A stretch of 64,000 nt of DNA from Pseudomonas sp. HAR-UPW-AIA-41 (GTDB lineage: Bacteria; Pseudomonadota; Gammaproteobacteria; Pseudomonadales; Pseudomonadaceae): contig NZ_NSLB01000001.1 in NCBI RefSeq assembly GCF_002304225.1, positions 310,001 to 374,000 on the forward strand. The letters are read 5' to 3'. The notes under the pieces were generated by a model. That model was not told where the DNA came from. It saw only the letters and a list, made by a program, of their open reading frames with translations, and made no database searches. Shown piece after piece: positions 49,782 through 58,054 of the stretch. How positions within the stretch are numbered: the stretch's first letter is position 1; each line of letters opens with the position of its first letter. Made by a program: the position numbers and the translations under genes.

Positions 49782-50867
49782 TCAGTTCACCCGCCCGGCT
49801 TCACGGGCCACGACCTGCTGGCCGGCTTCGACAAAGCCCTGGCCGGCGGTGATCAGCGCCACCCGCTTGGGCAGACCGGCGACCCAAGCGGTCTGGTTGC
49901 TGACGCTGATCAGCTGCACGGGCGTGAACTGCACCACCTGCTGCTCGTTGAGCCACTTGACCCCCGGCCGGCCGTCCTTATCCAGACTGAGCAGGGCTGG
50001 CGAAACCGCGTGGGCGAGGGCTTCGCCGGTATCGATCAGCAGGGTGGCGCTGGCACCGGCCAGACGCAGGTGCTGCGGATTGGCCACCGCCACTTCGATG
50101 CGGAAGCTGCGTGTGCCGGGCTCGGCGGCGGCGGCGATGAAGTGCAGGGCACCTTCCAGTTGCGCGCCATCGAGCAGTTGCACGCGGACCGGCTGGCCGA
50201 TGGCCAGGCGCGCCACATCCTGCTGGGGAATCTGCGCGCTGACCTTGAGTCGGCCGATCTCGACCACGCTGAGCAGGCTCTGGCCGGGCTCGACATAGTC
50301 GCCCAGTTCGACGCGGCGTTCGTCATACACACCGTCGAACGGCGCCCTGATGCGCGTGCGGCTCAGGGCCAGGCGGGTAGCGTCGAGCCGCGCGCGGGCG
50401 CTGGCCAGCTCGCTCTCGACCTTGAGCAGGTCATTGTTGGACAACAGCTTCTGCCCATACAGGCGCCGGGCGGCGGCCGCGGCGGCTTCCTGCTGGCGCA
50501 CATCGGCTTCATCGCGCGCCAGTTCGGCCGGGCGGCTGTCACCCGAGAGGGTCAGCAGTACGTCACCGGCGGCCACGCTGCTGCCCTTGTCGCGATCCAG
50601 CGCGACAACGCTGGCGTTGATCTGCGCGCGCAGATCGACCCGACGCCAGGCCTCCAGCTGGCCCTGTACCAGGTGCTGGCGCTGCATCGGCTTGGCCTCG
50701 CGCCACTCGAACTGCACCTGCGCCAGAGCATTCTGCTGGGCCGGTGGCTGATCGGCCGGCGCCTGCTCGCTGGCCTTGAACCAGTTGCCGGTGACCAGCC
50801 AGAGCAGCAGGGCGACGCTCAGGACAATGGCCAGCAGCCAGGGACGTTGAAAGAAAGCACGCAGCAT
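49782..50867 (-). CDS. RND periplasmic adaptor (membrane fusion protein)
   Basis: The product is 361 aa. One N-terminal membrane anchor (LLAIVLSVALLLWLVTGNWF) is followed by the lipoyl half-motifs RRVDLRAQINASVVALDRDKG and TRIRAPFDGVYDERRVELGDYV flanking a helical hairpin with LLSNNDLLKVESEL. It links the RND pump to an outer-membrane channel. It sits 2 bp after the tetR stop and 1 bp before the pump gene, so all three form one operon. Confidence 0.93.
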   Translation of the reverse strand: MLRAFFQRPWLLAIVLSVALLLWLVTGNWFKASEQAPADQPPAQQNALAQVQFEWREAKPMQRQHLVQGQLEAWRRVDLRAQINASVVALDRDKGSSVAAGDVLLTLSGDSRPAELARDEADVRQQEAAAAAARRLYGQKLLSNNDLLKVESELASARARLDATRLALSRTRIRAPFDGVYDERRVELGDYVEPGQSLLSVVEIGRLKVSAQIPQQDVARLAIGQPVRVQLLDGAQLEGALHFIAAAAEPGTRSFRIEVAVANPQHLRLAGASATLLIDTGEALAHAVSPALLSLDKDGRPGVKWLNEQQVVQFTPVQLISVSNQTAWVAGLPKRVALITAGQGFVEAGQQVVAREAGRVN

Positions 50868-50869
50868 GA

Positions 50870-51529
50870 TCAGTTCCCTTGCAGCCGTGGCTGAGCGAGT
50901 AGGCGCGCGGCCTGGCCGTGCAGGCCGGCAATGATGAAATCGGTGATCTGGTCGAGGTAGGCGTCCATGGCGGTATCACCCAGCCAGTCGCCCAGGCGGC
51001 CGCTGGTGATGCGCAGCATGGCGCCGGAGAAGCAGGCATCCATGGCAGCCAGCAGGAGCAGGCAGTCCCTGGCTGGCAGCGCCAGATCCCCAAGCGCCTG
51101 ACTGACCAGCGTGCTGAAGTGCTCGGCAAAGGCCGCCTCCATGGCGGCGAAGCGCTGGCGGTACTCGGGGCTCAGGCGCTCCTTGAATTCCGGGCGCTCG
51201 CAGTGCATGCACAGCTGCGCCATCAGCGGGTCGCGCTGGCAGTCGGTCAGCCCCTGACGAATGCTCTGGCGCAGGCGCTCGTCGGGCGTTGTGCCGGCCG
51301 GCAACCGGCGGTAGCCCTCCAGGCAACGCTGGGAGAAATCCAGCACCAGTTCGGCGAACAGCGCCTCCTTGCTGGGGAAGTGCTTGTACACCGTGCCCTT
51401 GCCGATGCCGGCGGCTTCGGCCACTTCGGCGATGGTCACGGTTTCCCAGCTGTGCTGGCGAAACAGCACCAGGGCACTGTGCAGAATGGCCTGTTCGCGG
51501 TGCTGAAACTGTTGATCCTGATAACGCAT
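50870..51529 (-). CDS. TetR-family regulator of the RND operon
   Basis: The product is 219 aa from the ATG at 51529 (MRYQDQQFQHREQ). An upstream ATG would place the start inside the operator, so the shorter form is preferred. The HTH reads WETVTIAEVAEAAGIGKGTVYKHFPSKEALFAEL. The C-terminal domain is helical. Being first in the operon with the pump, it is probably an autoregulated local repressor. Confidence 0.9.
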   Translation of the reverse strand: MRYQDQQFQHREQAILHSALVLFRQHSWETVTIAEVAEAAGIGKGTVYKHFPSKEALFAELVLDFSQRCLEGYRRLPAGTTPDERLRQSIRQGLTDCQRDPLMAQLCMHCERPEFKERLSPEYRQRFAAMEAAFAEHFSTLVSQALGDLALPARDCLLLLAAMDACFSGAMLRITSGRLGDWLGDTAMDAYLDQITDFIIAGLHGQAARLLAQPRLQGN

Positions 51530-51550
51530 GGCAGGCTTCAATGAATGGTT

Positions 51551-51583
51551 GTGACCGGCGGTCATGCTATGACTGTTGGTCAC
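51551..51583. promoter_or_regulatory. Tandem operator for the RND-operon TetR
   Basis: TGACCGGCGGTCA (51552-51564) and TGACTGTTGGTCA (51570-51582) are two near-identical palindromes 18 bp apart, and the whole is bounded by GTGACC/GGTCAC. It lies 22 bp upstream of the chosen tetR start, where an autoregulatory repressor would bind. Confidence 0.75.
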
Positions 51584-51705
51584 GTCCTGGCAATCTTCTG
51601 GTCGTCGTCAGGTTGCGACAAGGTGTTTCTCGGGCATGTTGCGCTACGCTGTTCGGCGCATGCCCGGGTTATTCCCAGACTGCCCAGGCAATCCGGAGGT
51701 GTGAG

Positions 51706-52464
51706 ATGAATGAGGGATTCAGTGATCACTTCGCCCGCGTGGCCGGTCACTACGCCAGCAGCCGGCCGGGTTACCCGGCGGAGCTGTTTCTCTGGCTGGC
51801 CGAGCAGTGCAATGGCCATGCGCTGTGCTGGGACTGTGCGACAGGCAGCGGGCAGGCGGCGCTGGATCTGGTCGGTTATTTCCGTCAGGTGGTGGCCACC
51901 GATGCCAGTGCCGCGCAACTGGCCGAGGCCGCCGAGCATCCCCGGATCAGCTTTCGTCAGGCGCCGGCCGAGAACAGTGGTCTGGCCGATGCCAGTGTTG
52001 ACCTCGTCGTGGTGGCTCAGGCCCTGCACTGGTTCGATGTGCCGGCCTTCCATGCTGAAGCGCGACGCGTGCTCAAGCCCGGCGGGCTGATTGCCGAATG
52101 GTGCTACGGCGTGCAGGCGCTGGAAGGCGACGGGCCCAACCACCTGCTGCAGCACTTCTATCACGAGGTGGTGGGGCCTTACTGGCCGGCCGAGCGGCGC
52201 CATGTGGAGAACGGCTATGCCGAACTGGCGTTTCCGTTTCCGCTCATCGAGGTGCCGCCCTTTGCCATGCGCCAGCACTGGAATCTGGCGCAGTTGCTCG
52301 GCTATCTGCGCAGCTGGTCGGCCAGCGGACGTTGTCTGCAGGCCAGCGGGACCGATCCGGTCGCTGCGCTGGAGACAGAACTGGCTACGCTCTGGGGCCA
52401 GCCTGAGCAGACCCGTGAGGTGGTCTGGCCGCTGACCGTGCGGGTGGGGCGTAAGGAATCCTGA
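51706..52464 (+). CDS. Class I SAM-dependent methyltransferase
   Basis: The product is 252 aa. The ATG at 51706 follows GGAGG; a much longer open frame upstream runs through tetR and is rejected. The sequence FSDHFARVAGHYASSRPGYPAELF and ALCWDCATGSGQAALDL, then VVVAQALHWFD, mark the Methyltransf_11 group found widely in bacteria and related to yeast trans-aconitate-type enzymes. Substrate unknown. Confidence 0.87.
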   Translation: MNEGFSDHFARVAGHYASSRPGYPAELFLWLAEQCNGHALCWDCATGSGQAALDLVGYFRQVVATDASAAQLAEAAEHPRISFRQAPAENSGLADASVDLVVVAQALHWFDVPAFHAEARRVLKPGGLIAEWCYGVQALEGDGPNHLLQHFYHEVVGPYWPAERRHVENGYAELAFPFPLIEVPPFAMRQHWNLAQLLGYLRSWSASGRCLQASGTDPVAALETELATLWGQPEQTREVVWPLTVRVGRKES

Positions 52465-52550
52465 ACGTAATGTTCAATAAAGGCTTGCTTGCGTGAATTT
52501 TTAATGGCTAATATTCATGAAATTGGATTCTAATAATTTCATGGTGTGCC

Positions 52551-53840
52551 ATGTTCAAACAGTCCGCCCAGCACGTTGCCAGTTACTACGCCGCCACCTT
52601 CCCCGGCAGCATTCCCCTGCGCAGCACCCTGCAGGAAACCCTGCAGGCCGATGTGCTGATCATTGGATGCGGTTTCAGCGGGCTGCACACGGCGCTGCGC
52701 CTGACCGCCGCCGGCAAGAAGGTGGTTGTGCTGGAGGCCAGCCGACTGGCCTGGGCGGCTTCCGGGCGTAACGGTGGTCAGGCGCTGCTGGGCTGGTCGT
52801 GCGACATGCCGCCGCTGGAGAAGGCGCTCGGCGTGGACCGCACCCGTCGTCTGTGGGACAGCATGGTCTGGGCTGCCGAGGAAATCCGCCAGCTGCCGCA
52901 GCGCCATGGTTTCGATATCGACTACCGCCCGGGCAGCCTGTGGACGGCCGTGCTGCCGCGCCGCGTCGGCATGCTGGCCGAGGCGCTGGAAGAGGCGCAG
53001 CACAAGTGGGGCTATGACCAGCTGCGCCTGATCGGCCGCGACGAGCTGCCCGAGTGGATCGGCAGCGAGCGTTACCAGGCCGCGTTGTACGACCCGCAGG
53101 CCGGTCATCTCAATCCGCTGAAGCTGGCCCAGGGCCTGGCGGCGGCCATCGAGCAGGGCGGCGGCCGGCTGTTCGAACAGAGCCGCGTGCTCAGCTACGG
53201 CGAGCAGGGCGAGGGTTATGTGGCCCGTACCGAGCGGGGTGAAGTGCGCGCCGACCAGATCGTGCTGGCCTGCAACGCCTACATCGACCGTCTCGACAGC
53301 GACCTGTCCAGCCGTCTGCTGCCGGTGGGCTCCTATCAGGTGGCCACCGCGCCGCTCGACCCGCAACTGGCGGCGTCGCTGCTGCCGAAGAACAGCTGCG
53401 TGATCGACAACCAGTTCGTCCCCGATTATTTCCGCCTGACCCCGGACCACCGCCTGCTGTTCGGCGGCGGCTGCACCTACCTGGGCGGCATCCCGGCGGA
53501 TGTCGCGGCGGCCACGCGGCCCTATCTGGAGCGGGTGTACCCGCAACTGGCCGGTGTGGCCATCGATTACGCCTGGGGCGGCCATATCGACGTGAGCATG
53601 AAACGCACCCCGGATGTCGGGCGCGAAGGCGGCCGCTACTGGCTGCAGGGTTTCTCCGGGCATGGCGTGTTGCCGACCCTGGCCGCGGCCAGGGCGGTCA
53701 GCGATGCCATCCTCGGCGATACGGAACTGCTGGAGCTGTACCAGGGCCTCGACAACCCGCGCTTCCCCGGCGGCAGTCTGCTGGCCGCCCCGCTGGAAGC
53801 CGCCGGCAAGGCCTGGTACCGGTTGCGCGATTTCTTTTAA
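52551..53840 (+). CDS. FAD-dependent amine oxidase, gamma-glutamylputrescine oxidase-like (PuuB/PauB)
   Basis: The product is 429 aa. A dinucleotide-binding loop reads VLIIGCGFSGLHTALRL, followed by WAASGRNGGQALLGWSCD and the C-terminal GFSGHGVLPTLAAA that closes the FAD site (DAO family). PuuB/PauB oxidises glutamylated polyamines. The neighbouring XRE-cupin regulator and gamma-glutamyl ligase support this over a sarcosine or glycine oxidase, but not decisively. Confidence 0.88.
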   Translation: MFKQSAQHVASYYAATFPGSIPLRSTLQETLQADVLIIGCGFSGLHTALRLTAAGKKVVVLEASRLAWAASGRNGGQALLGWSCDMPPLEKALGVDRTRRLWDSMVWAAEEIRQLPQRHGFDIDYRPGSLWTAVLPRRVGMLAEALEEAQHKWGYDQLRLIGRDELPEWIGSERYQAALYDPQAGHLNPLKLAQGLAAAIEQGGGRLFEQSRVLSYGEQGEGYVARTERGEVRADQIVLACNAYIDRLDSDLSSRLLPVGSYQVATAPLDPQLAASLLPKNSCVIDNQFVPDYFRLTPDHRLLFGGGCTYLGGIPADVAAATRPYLERVYPQLAGVAIDYAWGGHIDVSMKRTPDVGREGGRYWLQGFSGHGVLPTLAAARAVSDAILGDTELLELYQGLDNPRFPGGSLLAAPLEAAGKAWYRLRDFF

Positions 53841-53879
53841 TGATCCGGCCCACGGTTGGGCCGGTGCTGGAGACACACT

Positions 53880-54437
53880 ATGGATATGCAGGATGAAGTC
53901 GAAGGTCTGGCGATCCTGATTCGCGACCTGCGCAAGCACAAGGGCGTGACCCTCAACGAGCTGGCCGAGCAGATCGGCCGCTCGGTGGGGTTCCTGTCCC
54001 AGGTCGAGCGCGGCAAGTCACGCCCGACCGTGGCCGATCTCACCGCCATCAGCGAGACGCTGGGCGTGCCGACCACCTATTTCTACAGCCTGAGCAAGCC
54101 CCGCGAAGTGCGCTGGGTGACCCGTCCGGGCGAGCGTCGCACCCTCTACTACGCCGGCGGCATTACCGACGTACTGGTTTCACCGACCATGAGCGGCGGC
54201 TTCTCCATGCTCGAAAGCCATCTGGCGCCGGGCGCCAGCAGTGGCGACAAACACGTCAATGACAGCTCGGAGCAGGGCGGTTTCGTCCTTGAAGGCGAGC
54301 TGTCGATCTGGCTCAACGATGCAATCGAGCCGGTGGTGCTGTACGCCAACGACAGCTTCCAGCTGCCGCCCTTTGCCCAGTTCCGTTACGCCAACCAGAG
54401 CGAGCAGCCCACCCGCGTGCTCTGGGTATTCACCTAG
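53880..54437 (+). CDS. XRE-cupin transcriptional regulator (PauR-like)
   Basis: The product is 185 aa, from ATG 53880 seven nt after GGAG. The HTH spans KGVTLNELAEQIGRSVGFLSQVERGKSRPTV. The cupin domain contains GDKHVNDSSEQGGFVLEGELSIW and FQLPPFAQFRY. Regulators of this build, such as PauR and PuuR, control polyamine catabolism in response to a metabolite. The stop TAG overlaps the terminal repeat of the small element at 54436, so the C-terminus may have been altered by its insertion. Confidence 0.88.
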   Translation: MDMQDEVEGLAILIRDLRKHKGVTLNELAEQIGRSVGFLSQVERGKSRPTVADLTAISETLGVPTTYFYSLSKPREVRWVTRPGERRTLYYAGGITDVLVSPTMSGGFSMLESHLAPGASSGDKHVNDSSEQGGFVLEGELSIWLNDAIEPVVLYANDSFQLPPFAQFRYANQSEQPTRVLWVFT

Positions 54438-54578
54438 GTTCTGTACGAAAAGTGCCTGCGCTCGGTGATGCGTCGTTAAAAACCGGTTCGGACTGCTCAT
54501 TTACCATTCGTAAACTCCGCTTCCTCACCGATTTTTGCCTAGCCTCGCCTTCGCTCGACGACTCCTCGTACAGAACCT
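54436..54578. mobile_element. MITE-like element, about 143 bp with 13-bp terminal inverted repeats
   Basis: AGGTTCTGTACGA (54436-54448) is perfectly inverted as TCGTACAGAACCT (54566-54578). The interior (about 117 bp) has no ORF. This is the size and form of a non-autonomous element mobilised in trans. No target-site duplication is evident. It separates the XRE-cupin gene and the glutamine-synthetase-like gene. Confidence 0.7.
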
Positions 54579-54606
54579 GAACACTTCTGTTACAGACCCG
54601 TAGGAC

Positions 54607-54614
54607 AATAACAA
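54607..54614 (+). promoter_or_regulatory. Crc/Hfq-type motif at the polyamine synthetase start
   Basis: AATAACAA is an exact AAnAAnAA match whose last A is the first base of the ATG at 54614, overlapping the ribosome-binding region TAGGACAATAACAATG. Repression of translation by Hfq-Crc is inferred. Confidence 0.5.
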
Positions 54615-55966
54615 TGACAACCTCCACCACCTTCCCCGATCTGCTCAGCGAAGTCCGCGCCTTCCGCGCGGCCAACCCTGAGGTGCGTTATGTCGACCTG
54701 ATCTGTCTGGACATCCCCGGGCATTTCTACGGCAAGCGCTACCCGCTGGACATGCTGGAGAAGGTTGCCGCCGGCAGCCCGCTCAAGCTGCCGCAGAACT
54801 GCGTGCTGCTCGGCGTTCAGGGCGGCCTGTACCCGATCGGTGACTACTGCTTCCACGACGGTGACCCGGATGCACCGCGTCGTCTGGTGCCCGGCACCCT
54901 CAAGCCGGTGCGCTGGGAAGGCCAGCCGCTGGGGCAGATGCTGATCACCTCCGACGGCACCGAGGCGCCCATTGAGTTCGAGCCGCGGGAAGTGCTGGCT
55001 CAGGTGCTCAATCGCCTGGAAAAGCGCGGCATCCGCCCGGTGGTGGCCTTCGAGCTGGAGTTCTACCTGTTCGACCGCAAGCTCGACGCCGGCCTGCCGC
55101 AGTTCCCGCGTGATCCGCTGACCGATGACGAAGACGACCAGCCGAACATGCACATCGAGCGCCTGTCGCGCTTCTCCGGCGTGCTGCATGAGATCGTCGA
55201 GGCGGCCCGCGAGCAGGGCGTGGATGCCAACGTCATCACCGCCGAACTCGGCCCCGGCCAGTTCGAGATCAACTTTGCCCACAACCGCGACCCGCTGCAG
55301 GCGGCCGACTGGTCGGCACTGTTCTGCCGCAGCACCCGCGGTGTGGCCATGCAGCACGGCTACCGCGCCAGCTTCATGAGCAAGCCGTATCTGGATGCGC
55401 CGGGCAGCGGCATGCACGTGCATGTCAGCCTCTACGACAGGGACGGCAACAACATCCTCGACGCTGACCAGCAGCGTCCGCTGCGCCATGCCGTGGCCGG
55501 CTGCCTGGAGCTGCTGCCGCGCTGCATGCCGATCTTCGCCGCCAACCACAATGCCTTCCGCCGCTACGGCGCCATGGTCAATGCCGCGAGCAAGGCCAGC
55601 TGGGGCTTCGAGGACCGCGATGCGTGCATCCGCATTCCCGAGTCCGATGGCAAGAACCTGCGTATCGAGCACCGTCTGGCCGGTGCCGACGCCAACCCCT
55701 ATCTGGTGCTGGCGGCGATTCTCTCGGGCATGGAACACGGCCTCGACGCACAGCGCGAGCCGATCGCTTCGCTCAACGAAGACCGCTCCAGCGGCATCGA
55801 CTTCCCCAAGGACATGCTGACTGCCGTGGCCGCGATGGAGTCCCATCCGGTGGTCAAGGACAAGCTCGGCAGCGAGTTCGTCTACGTCTACTGTGAGAAC
55901 AAGCGCCAGGATCATCTGGCCTTCATGCACGACATCAGCGCCCGCGAATACCGCTGGTTCCTCTGA
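54614..55966 (+). CDS. Glutamine synthetase family gamma-glutamylpolyamine synthetase (PuuA/PauA-like)
   Basis: The product is 450 aa. The catalytic fold of GlnA-type ligases is visible: VVAFELEFYLFD, AELGPGQFEINFAH, APGSGMHVHVSLYD, NHNAFRRYGAMVNAASKASWG and the C-terminal RIEHRLAGADANPYL. The length, slightly below 470 aa GlnA, and the adjacent FAD oxidase and XRE-cupin gene point to gamma-glutamylation of a polyamine or ethanolamine rather than glutamine synthesis. It is the first step of the glutamylated route. Confidence 0.9.
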   Translation: MTTSTTFPDLLSEVRAFRAANPEVRYVDLICLDIPGHFYGKRYPLDMLEKVAAGSPLKLPQNCVLLGVQGGLYPIGDYCFHDGDPDAPRRLVPGTLKPVRWEGQPLGQMLITSDGTEAPIEFEPREVLAQVLNRLEKRGIRPVVAFELEFYLFDRKLDAGLPQFPRDPLTDDEDDQPNMHIERLSRFSGVLHEIVEAAREQGVDANVITAELGPGQFEINFAHNRDPLQAADWSALFCRSTRGVAMQHGYRASFMSKPYLDAPGSGMHVHVSLYDRDGNNILDADQQRPLRHAVAGCLELLPRCMPIFAANHNAFRRYGAMVNAASKASWGFEDRDACIRIPESDGKNLRIEHRLAGADANPYLVLAAILSGMEHGLDAQREPIASLNEDRSSGIDFPKDMLTAVAAMESHPVVKDKLGSEFVYVYCENKRQDHLAFMHDISAREYRWFL

Positions 55967-56016
55967 GACACGAACGGCAACGGCCTGCGGGCGGGTGCCG
56001 GACGCAAGGAGTGGTC

Positions 56017-56394
56017 ATGTATATCGGTGAACTGGCCCGGCGCAGCGGCGCCACCCCCAAGGCCATCCGTCTGTATGAACAGCTGGGCCTGCTCGGGCAG
56101 ATTGCCCGCGAGGGCAGCTACCGGGTGTACGACGCGGCACAACTGCAGCAGGTGCAACTGATCCGTCAGGCCCAGCGTCTGGGTTTCAGCCTGGCCGAAC
56201 TGGCGCAGGCGCTGGGTAGCGACCCGGCGCAGCCGGACTGGCGCACGCTGCTCGACCGTATCGAAGCCAAGCGCCATCAGGTGCTGGCGGAGATCGCCCG
56301 TCTGCGCCAGCTGGAACATGACCTGGGCGTGGTCGGCGAGGAAATCGCCGGCTGCCTGCACGGCCAGCCGGCCTGCGAAATCGACGGCGCTTGA
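56017..56394 (+). CDS. MerR-family regulator
   Basis: The product is 125 aa, from ATG 56017 after AAGGAG. The winged helix is YIGELARRSGATPKAIRLYEQLGLLG followed by GSYRVYDAAQLQQVQLIRQAQRLGFSLAEL, then a dimerisation coil. The C-terminus (CLHGQPACEIDGA) has two cysteines but no clear metal site. It is 54 bp upstream of a quinone reductase gene whose promoter has MerR geometry, so it most likely activates that gene. Confidence 0.92.
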   Translation: MYIGELARRSGATPKAIRLYEQLGLLGQIAREGSYRVYDAAQLQQVQLIRQAQRLGFSLAELAQALGSDPAQPDWRTLLDRIEAKRHQVLAEIARLRQLEHDLGVVGEEIAGCLHGQPACEIDGA

Positions 56395-56422
56395 CTCTGC
56401 CCCTAGGGGCAGACCTTAGCCT
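56391..56422 (+). promoter_or_regulatory. MerR-type promoter of the quinone reductase gene
   Basis: TTGACT (56391-56396) and a TTAGCC/TAGCCT -10 (about 56416-56422) are 19-20 bp apart. The spacer carries the perfect 18-bp palindrome TCTGCCCCTAGGGGCAGA (56396-56413). This matches promoters that are repressed and activated by MerR regulators; the upstream gene encodes one. Confidence 0.72.
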
Positions 56423-56448
56423 GTACCGCCACCTGCCAGGAGACGGTC

Positions 56449-57027
56449 ATGGGCAAACGCATCTTGCTGATTCAGGGTCACCCGGCGCCGGACAGTTACT
56501 GTCAGGCGCTGGCCAGCCGTTATGCCAGTGCCGCACGGGCGGAAGGGCATGAGCTGCGCGAGCTGACACTAGCGCAACTCGTTTTTGACCCGTTGCTGCA
56601 TCAGGGCTACCGCGGCGAACAGCCACTGGAGGCGGATCTGCTCGCTGCCCAGGCGGACATTCTCTGGGCCGAGCATCTGGTGTTAGTCTACCCGATCTGG
56701 TGGGGCAGTGTGCCGGCGCTGCTCAAGGGCTTTCTCGACCGCGTGCTGCTGCCGGGCTTTGCCTTCCGTTATCACAAGGGCAAGGCCTTTCCCGAGGGGC
56801 TGCTCAAGGGCCGCAGCGCCGACCTGCTGGTGAGCATGGATACCCCGCCATGGTACTTCCGCTGGTTCTACCGCCAGCCGGGCATCTGGCAAATGAAGAC
56901 CACCACTCTGGAGTTCTGCGGCGTCAGGCCGGTACGGGTACTGCGCTGCGGGCCGCTGATCGGCTCGACACCTGTCCGGCGTGAACGCTGGTTGGCGCAG
57001 GCCGAAGCGCTTGCCCGGCGTTTATAA
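56449..57027 (+). CDS. Flavodoxin-fold NAD(P)H:quinone oxidoreductase
   Basis: The product is 192 aa. The FMN-binding loops appear as ILLIQGHPAPDSYCQALA near the N-terminus and YPIWWGSVPALLKGFLDRVLLPGFAF, typical of the KefF/MdaB/NQO1-like family. It reduces quinones by two electrons, avoiding radical formation. The MerR gene just upstream suggests induction by an electrophile or metal. The stop is 8 bp from the end of the convergent membrane-protein gene. Confidence 0.92.
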   Translation: MGKRILLIQGHPAPDSYCQALASRYASAARAEGHELRELTLAQLVFDPLLHQGYRGEQPLEADLLAAQADILWAEHLVLVYPIWWGSVPALLKGFLDRVLLPGFAFRYHKGKAFPEGLLKGRSADLLVSMDTPPWYFRWFYRQPGIWQMKTTTLEFCGVRPVRVLRCGPLIGSTPVRRERWLAQAEALARRL

Positions 57028-57035
57028 GACGCAGC

Positions 57036-57515
57036 TCAGGCTGCCTTGGCATCGGCCCGGGCCAGGCGCCAGTCACGCCACAGCACCCAGACCATCAGGC
57101 CCACGGCGAACAGCCGAAGCCACAGGGCCAGTGTGGTATCCCAGTGCAACAGGCCCCACTGACCGAGGATGAAGCCCCAGTCGTGATCCCCTCCGCCGAC
57201 CAGAGGCAGTTCCTGGCGCCGGGCATCGGCCATGTAGCGCGCCACGTTCAGCAGGTTTTCCGCCAGCCACAGCAGGCACAGGTGATAACCCCCGAACTTG
57301 CCCTGCCGGCGCAACTGCCAGGCTGCCGCCGCCGGCATCAGCAGCTGCATCAGCGTGCCGCCATACACCATCAGTCCCGGAGCCAGCAGACCGAACAGCG
57401 GGTGCCCGGCTTCATGAAACGCCAGATTGGCCGAGTCCAGAATCGGCACCCAGCCCCAGTGGGCATGACACAGCAGAAAGAGGGCGGCTACGGCGGTGAG
57501 GGCGAGTGTGCGCAT
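57036..57515 (-). CDS. Membrane protein with HEAGH metalloprotease-like motif
   Basis: The product is 159 aa, with about four membrane helices. After the first helix it has FHEAGHPLFGLL, the HExxH form seen in M50-type intramembrane zinc proteases, but a second zinc-ligand motif such as NxxPxxxxDG is not evident (only ENLLNVARYMADARRQE). A zinc site is possible; proteolysis is not established. It borders the integron. Confidence 0.7.
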   Translation of the reverse strand: MRTLALTAVAALFLLCHAHWGWVPILDSANLAFHEAGHPLFGLLAPGLMVYGGTLMQLLMPAAAAWQLRRQGKFGGYHLCLLWLAENLLNVARYMADARRQELPLVGGGDHDWGFILGQWGLLHWDTTLALWLRLFAVGLMVWVLWRDWRLARADAKAA

Positions 57516-57545
57516 GAGGAGTCGGAGAAGGGGGGGGGGCTTTCT

Positions 57546-57630
57546 GAAGATTAAGCTAACGGGCGGTCAAAAGCGTAGCTTTTGGAAACCCTGCCAGCGA
57601 AGTGAGCGGCAATTGAACGCACAGTAAGAG
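57546..57630 (-). repeat. attC of cassette 12, degenerate distal end
   Basis: It matches the common 89-bp type (GATTAAGCTAACGGGCGG, AAAAGCGTAGCTTTT) but both core sites are damaged: GTAAGAG stands for GTTAGAG, and the outer AAC is lost (GAAGATTAAG). It marks the distal end of the array. Confidence 0.8.
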
Positions 57631-57636
57631 GTGCTC

Positions 57637-57981
57637 CTACGGTGCCTGAATGTGCTTAATCCAGAATGGTGCGGTGTAGCCAAGAATCACACCTACGATG
57701 ACGGCTAGAGCATAGCCTTCTGGACCAGCATGAATATAAAGAGCAACTAAAAGACAGCCTATGACAGAGCAACATACCTGCCACGTAATGGGGTATTTAA
57801 AGGCCTTAGGCTCAATGTAAGGAGCTGCAATAGAACCAAGAGTGGCACCGAATGCTGCAAACCCAGCAACGCTTTGTAGCGTGAAGCCATGACTCAGCCC
57901 ACCGAAAATGGCGAAGACAACTGCACAGGCTGCGGCCACTAAAAGGGCAATAGCGAAAGCAGGGCGAGTACTCCGAGCCAT
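57637..57981 (-). CDS. Cassette 12: small membrane protein
   Basis: The product is 114 aa, with four predicted membrane helices (IALLVAAACAVVFAIFGG, VAGFAAFGATLGSIAA, VCCSVIGCLLVALYIHA, ALAVIVGVILGYTAPFW). It has no domain I recognise. It is the last cassette, bounded by the divergent 64-bp attC and the degenerate distal attC, so it is probably immobile. Function unknown. Confidence 0.75.
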   Translation of the reverse strand: MARSTRPAFAIALLVAAACAVVFAIFGGLSHGFTLQSVAGFAAFGATLGSIAAPYIEPKAFKYPITWQVCCSVIGCLLVALYIHAGPEGYALAVIVGVILGYTAPFWIKHIQAP

Positions 57982-57987
57982 TGAAAC

Positions 57988-58051
57988 CTCTAACTTTTGA
58001 GCTAAGGCCGCGGCCCGTCAGGGCCGTCGCGCCTGCAGCGAATTGTTGGGC
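57988..58051 (-). repeat. attC of cassette 11
   Basis: A short 64-bp site with cores CTCTAAC and GTTGGGC and a compact stem (GGCCGCGGCCCGTCAGGGCC). It is unrelated to the other types in the array, so this cassette came from elsewhere. Confidence 0.82.
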
Positions 58052-58054
58052 ACC

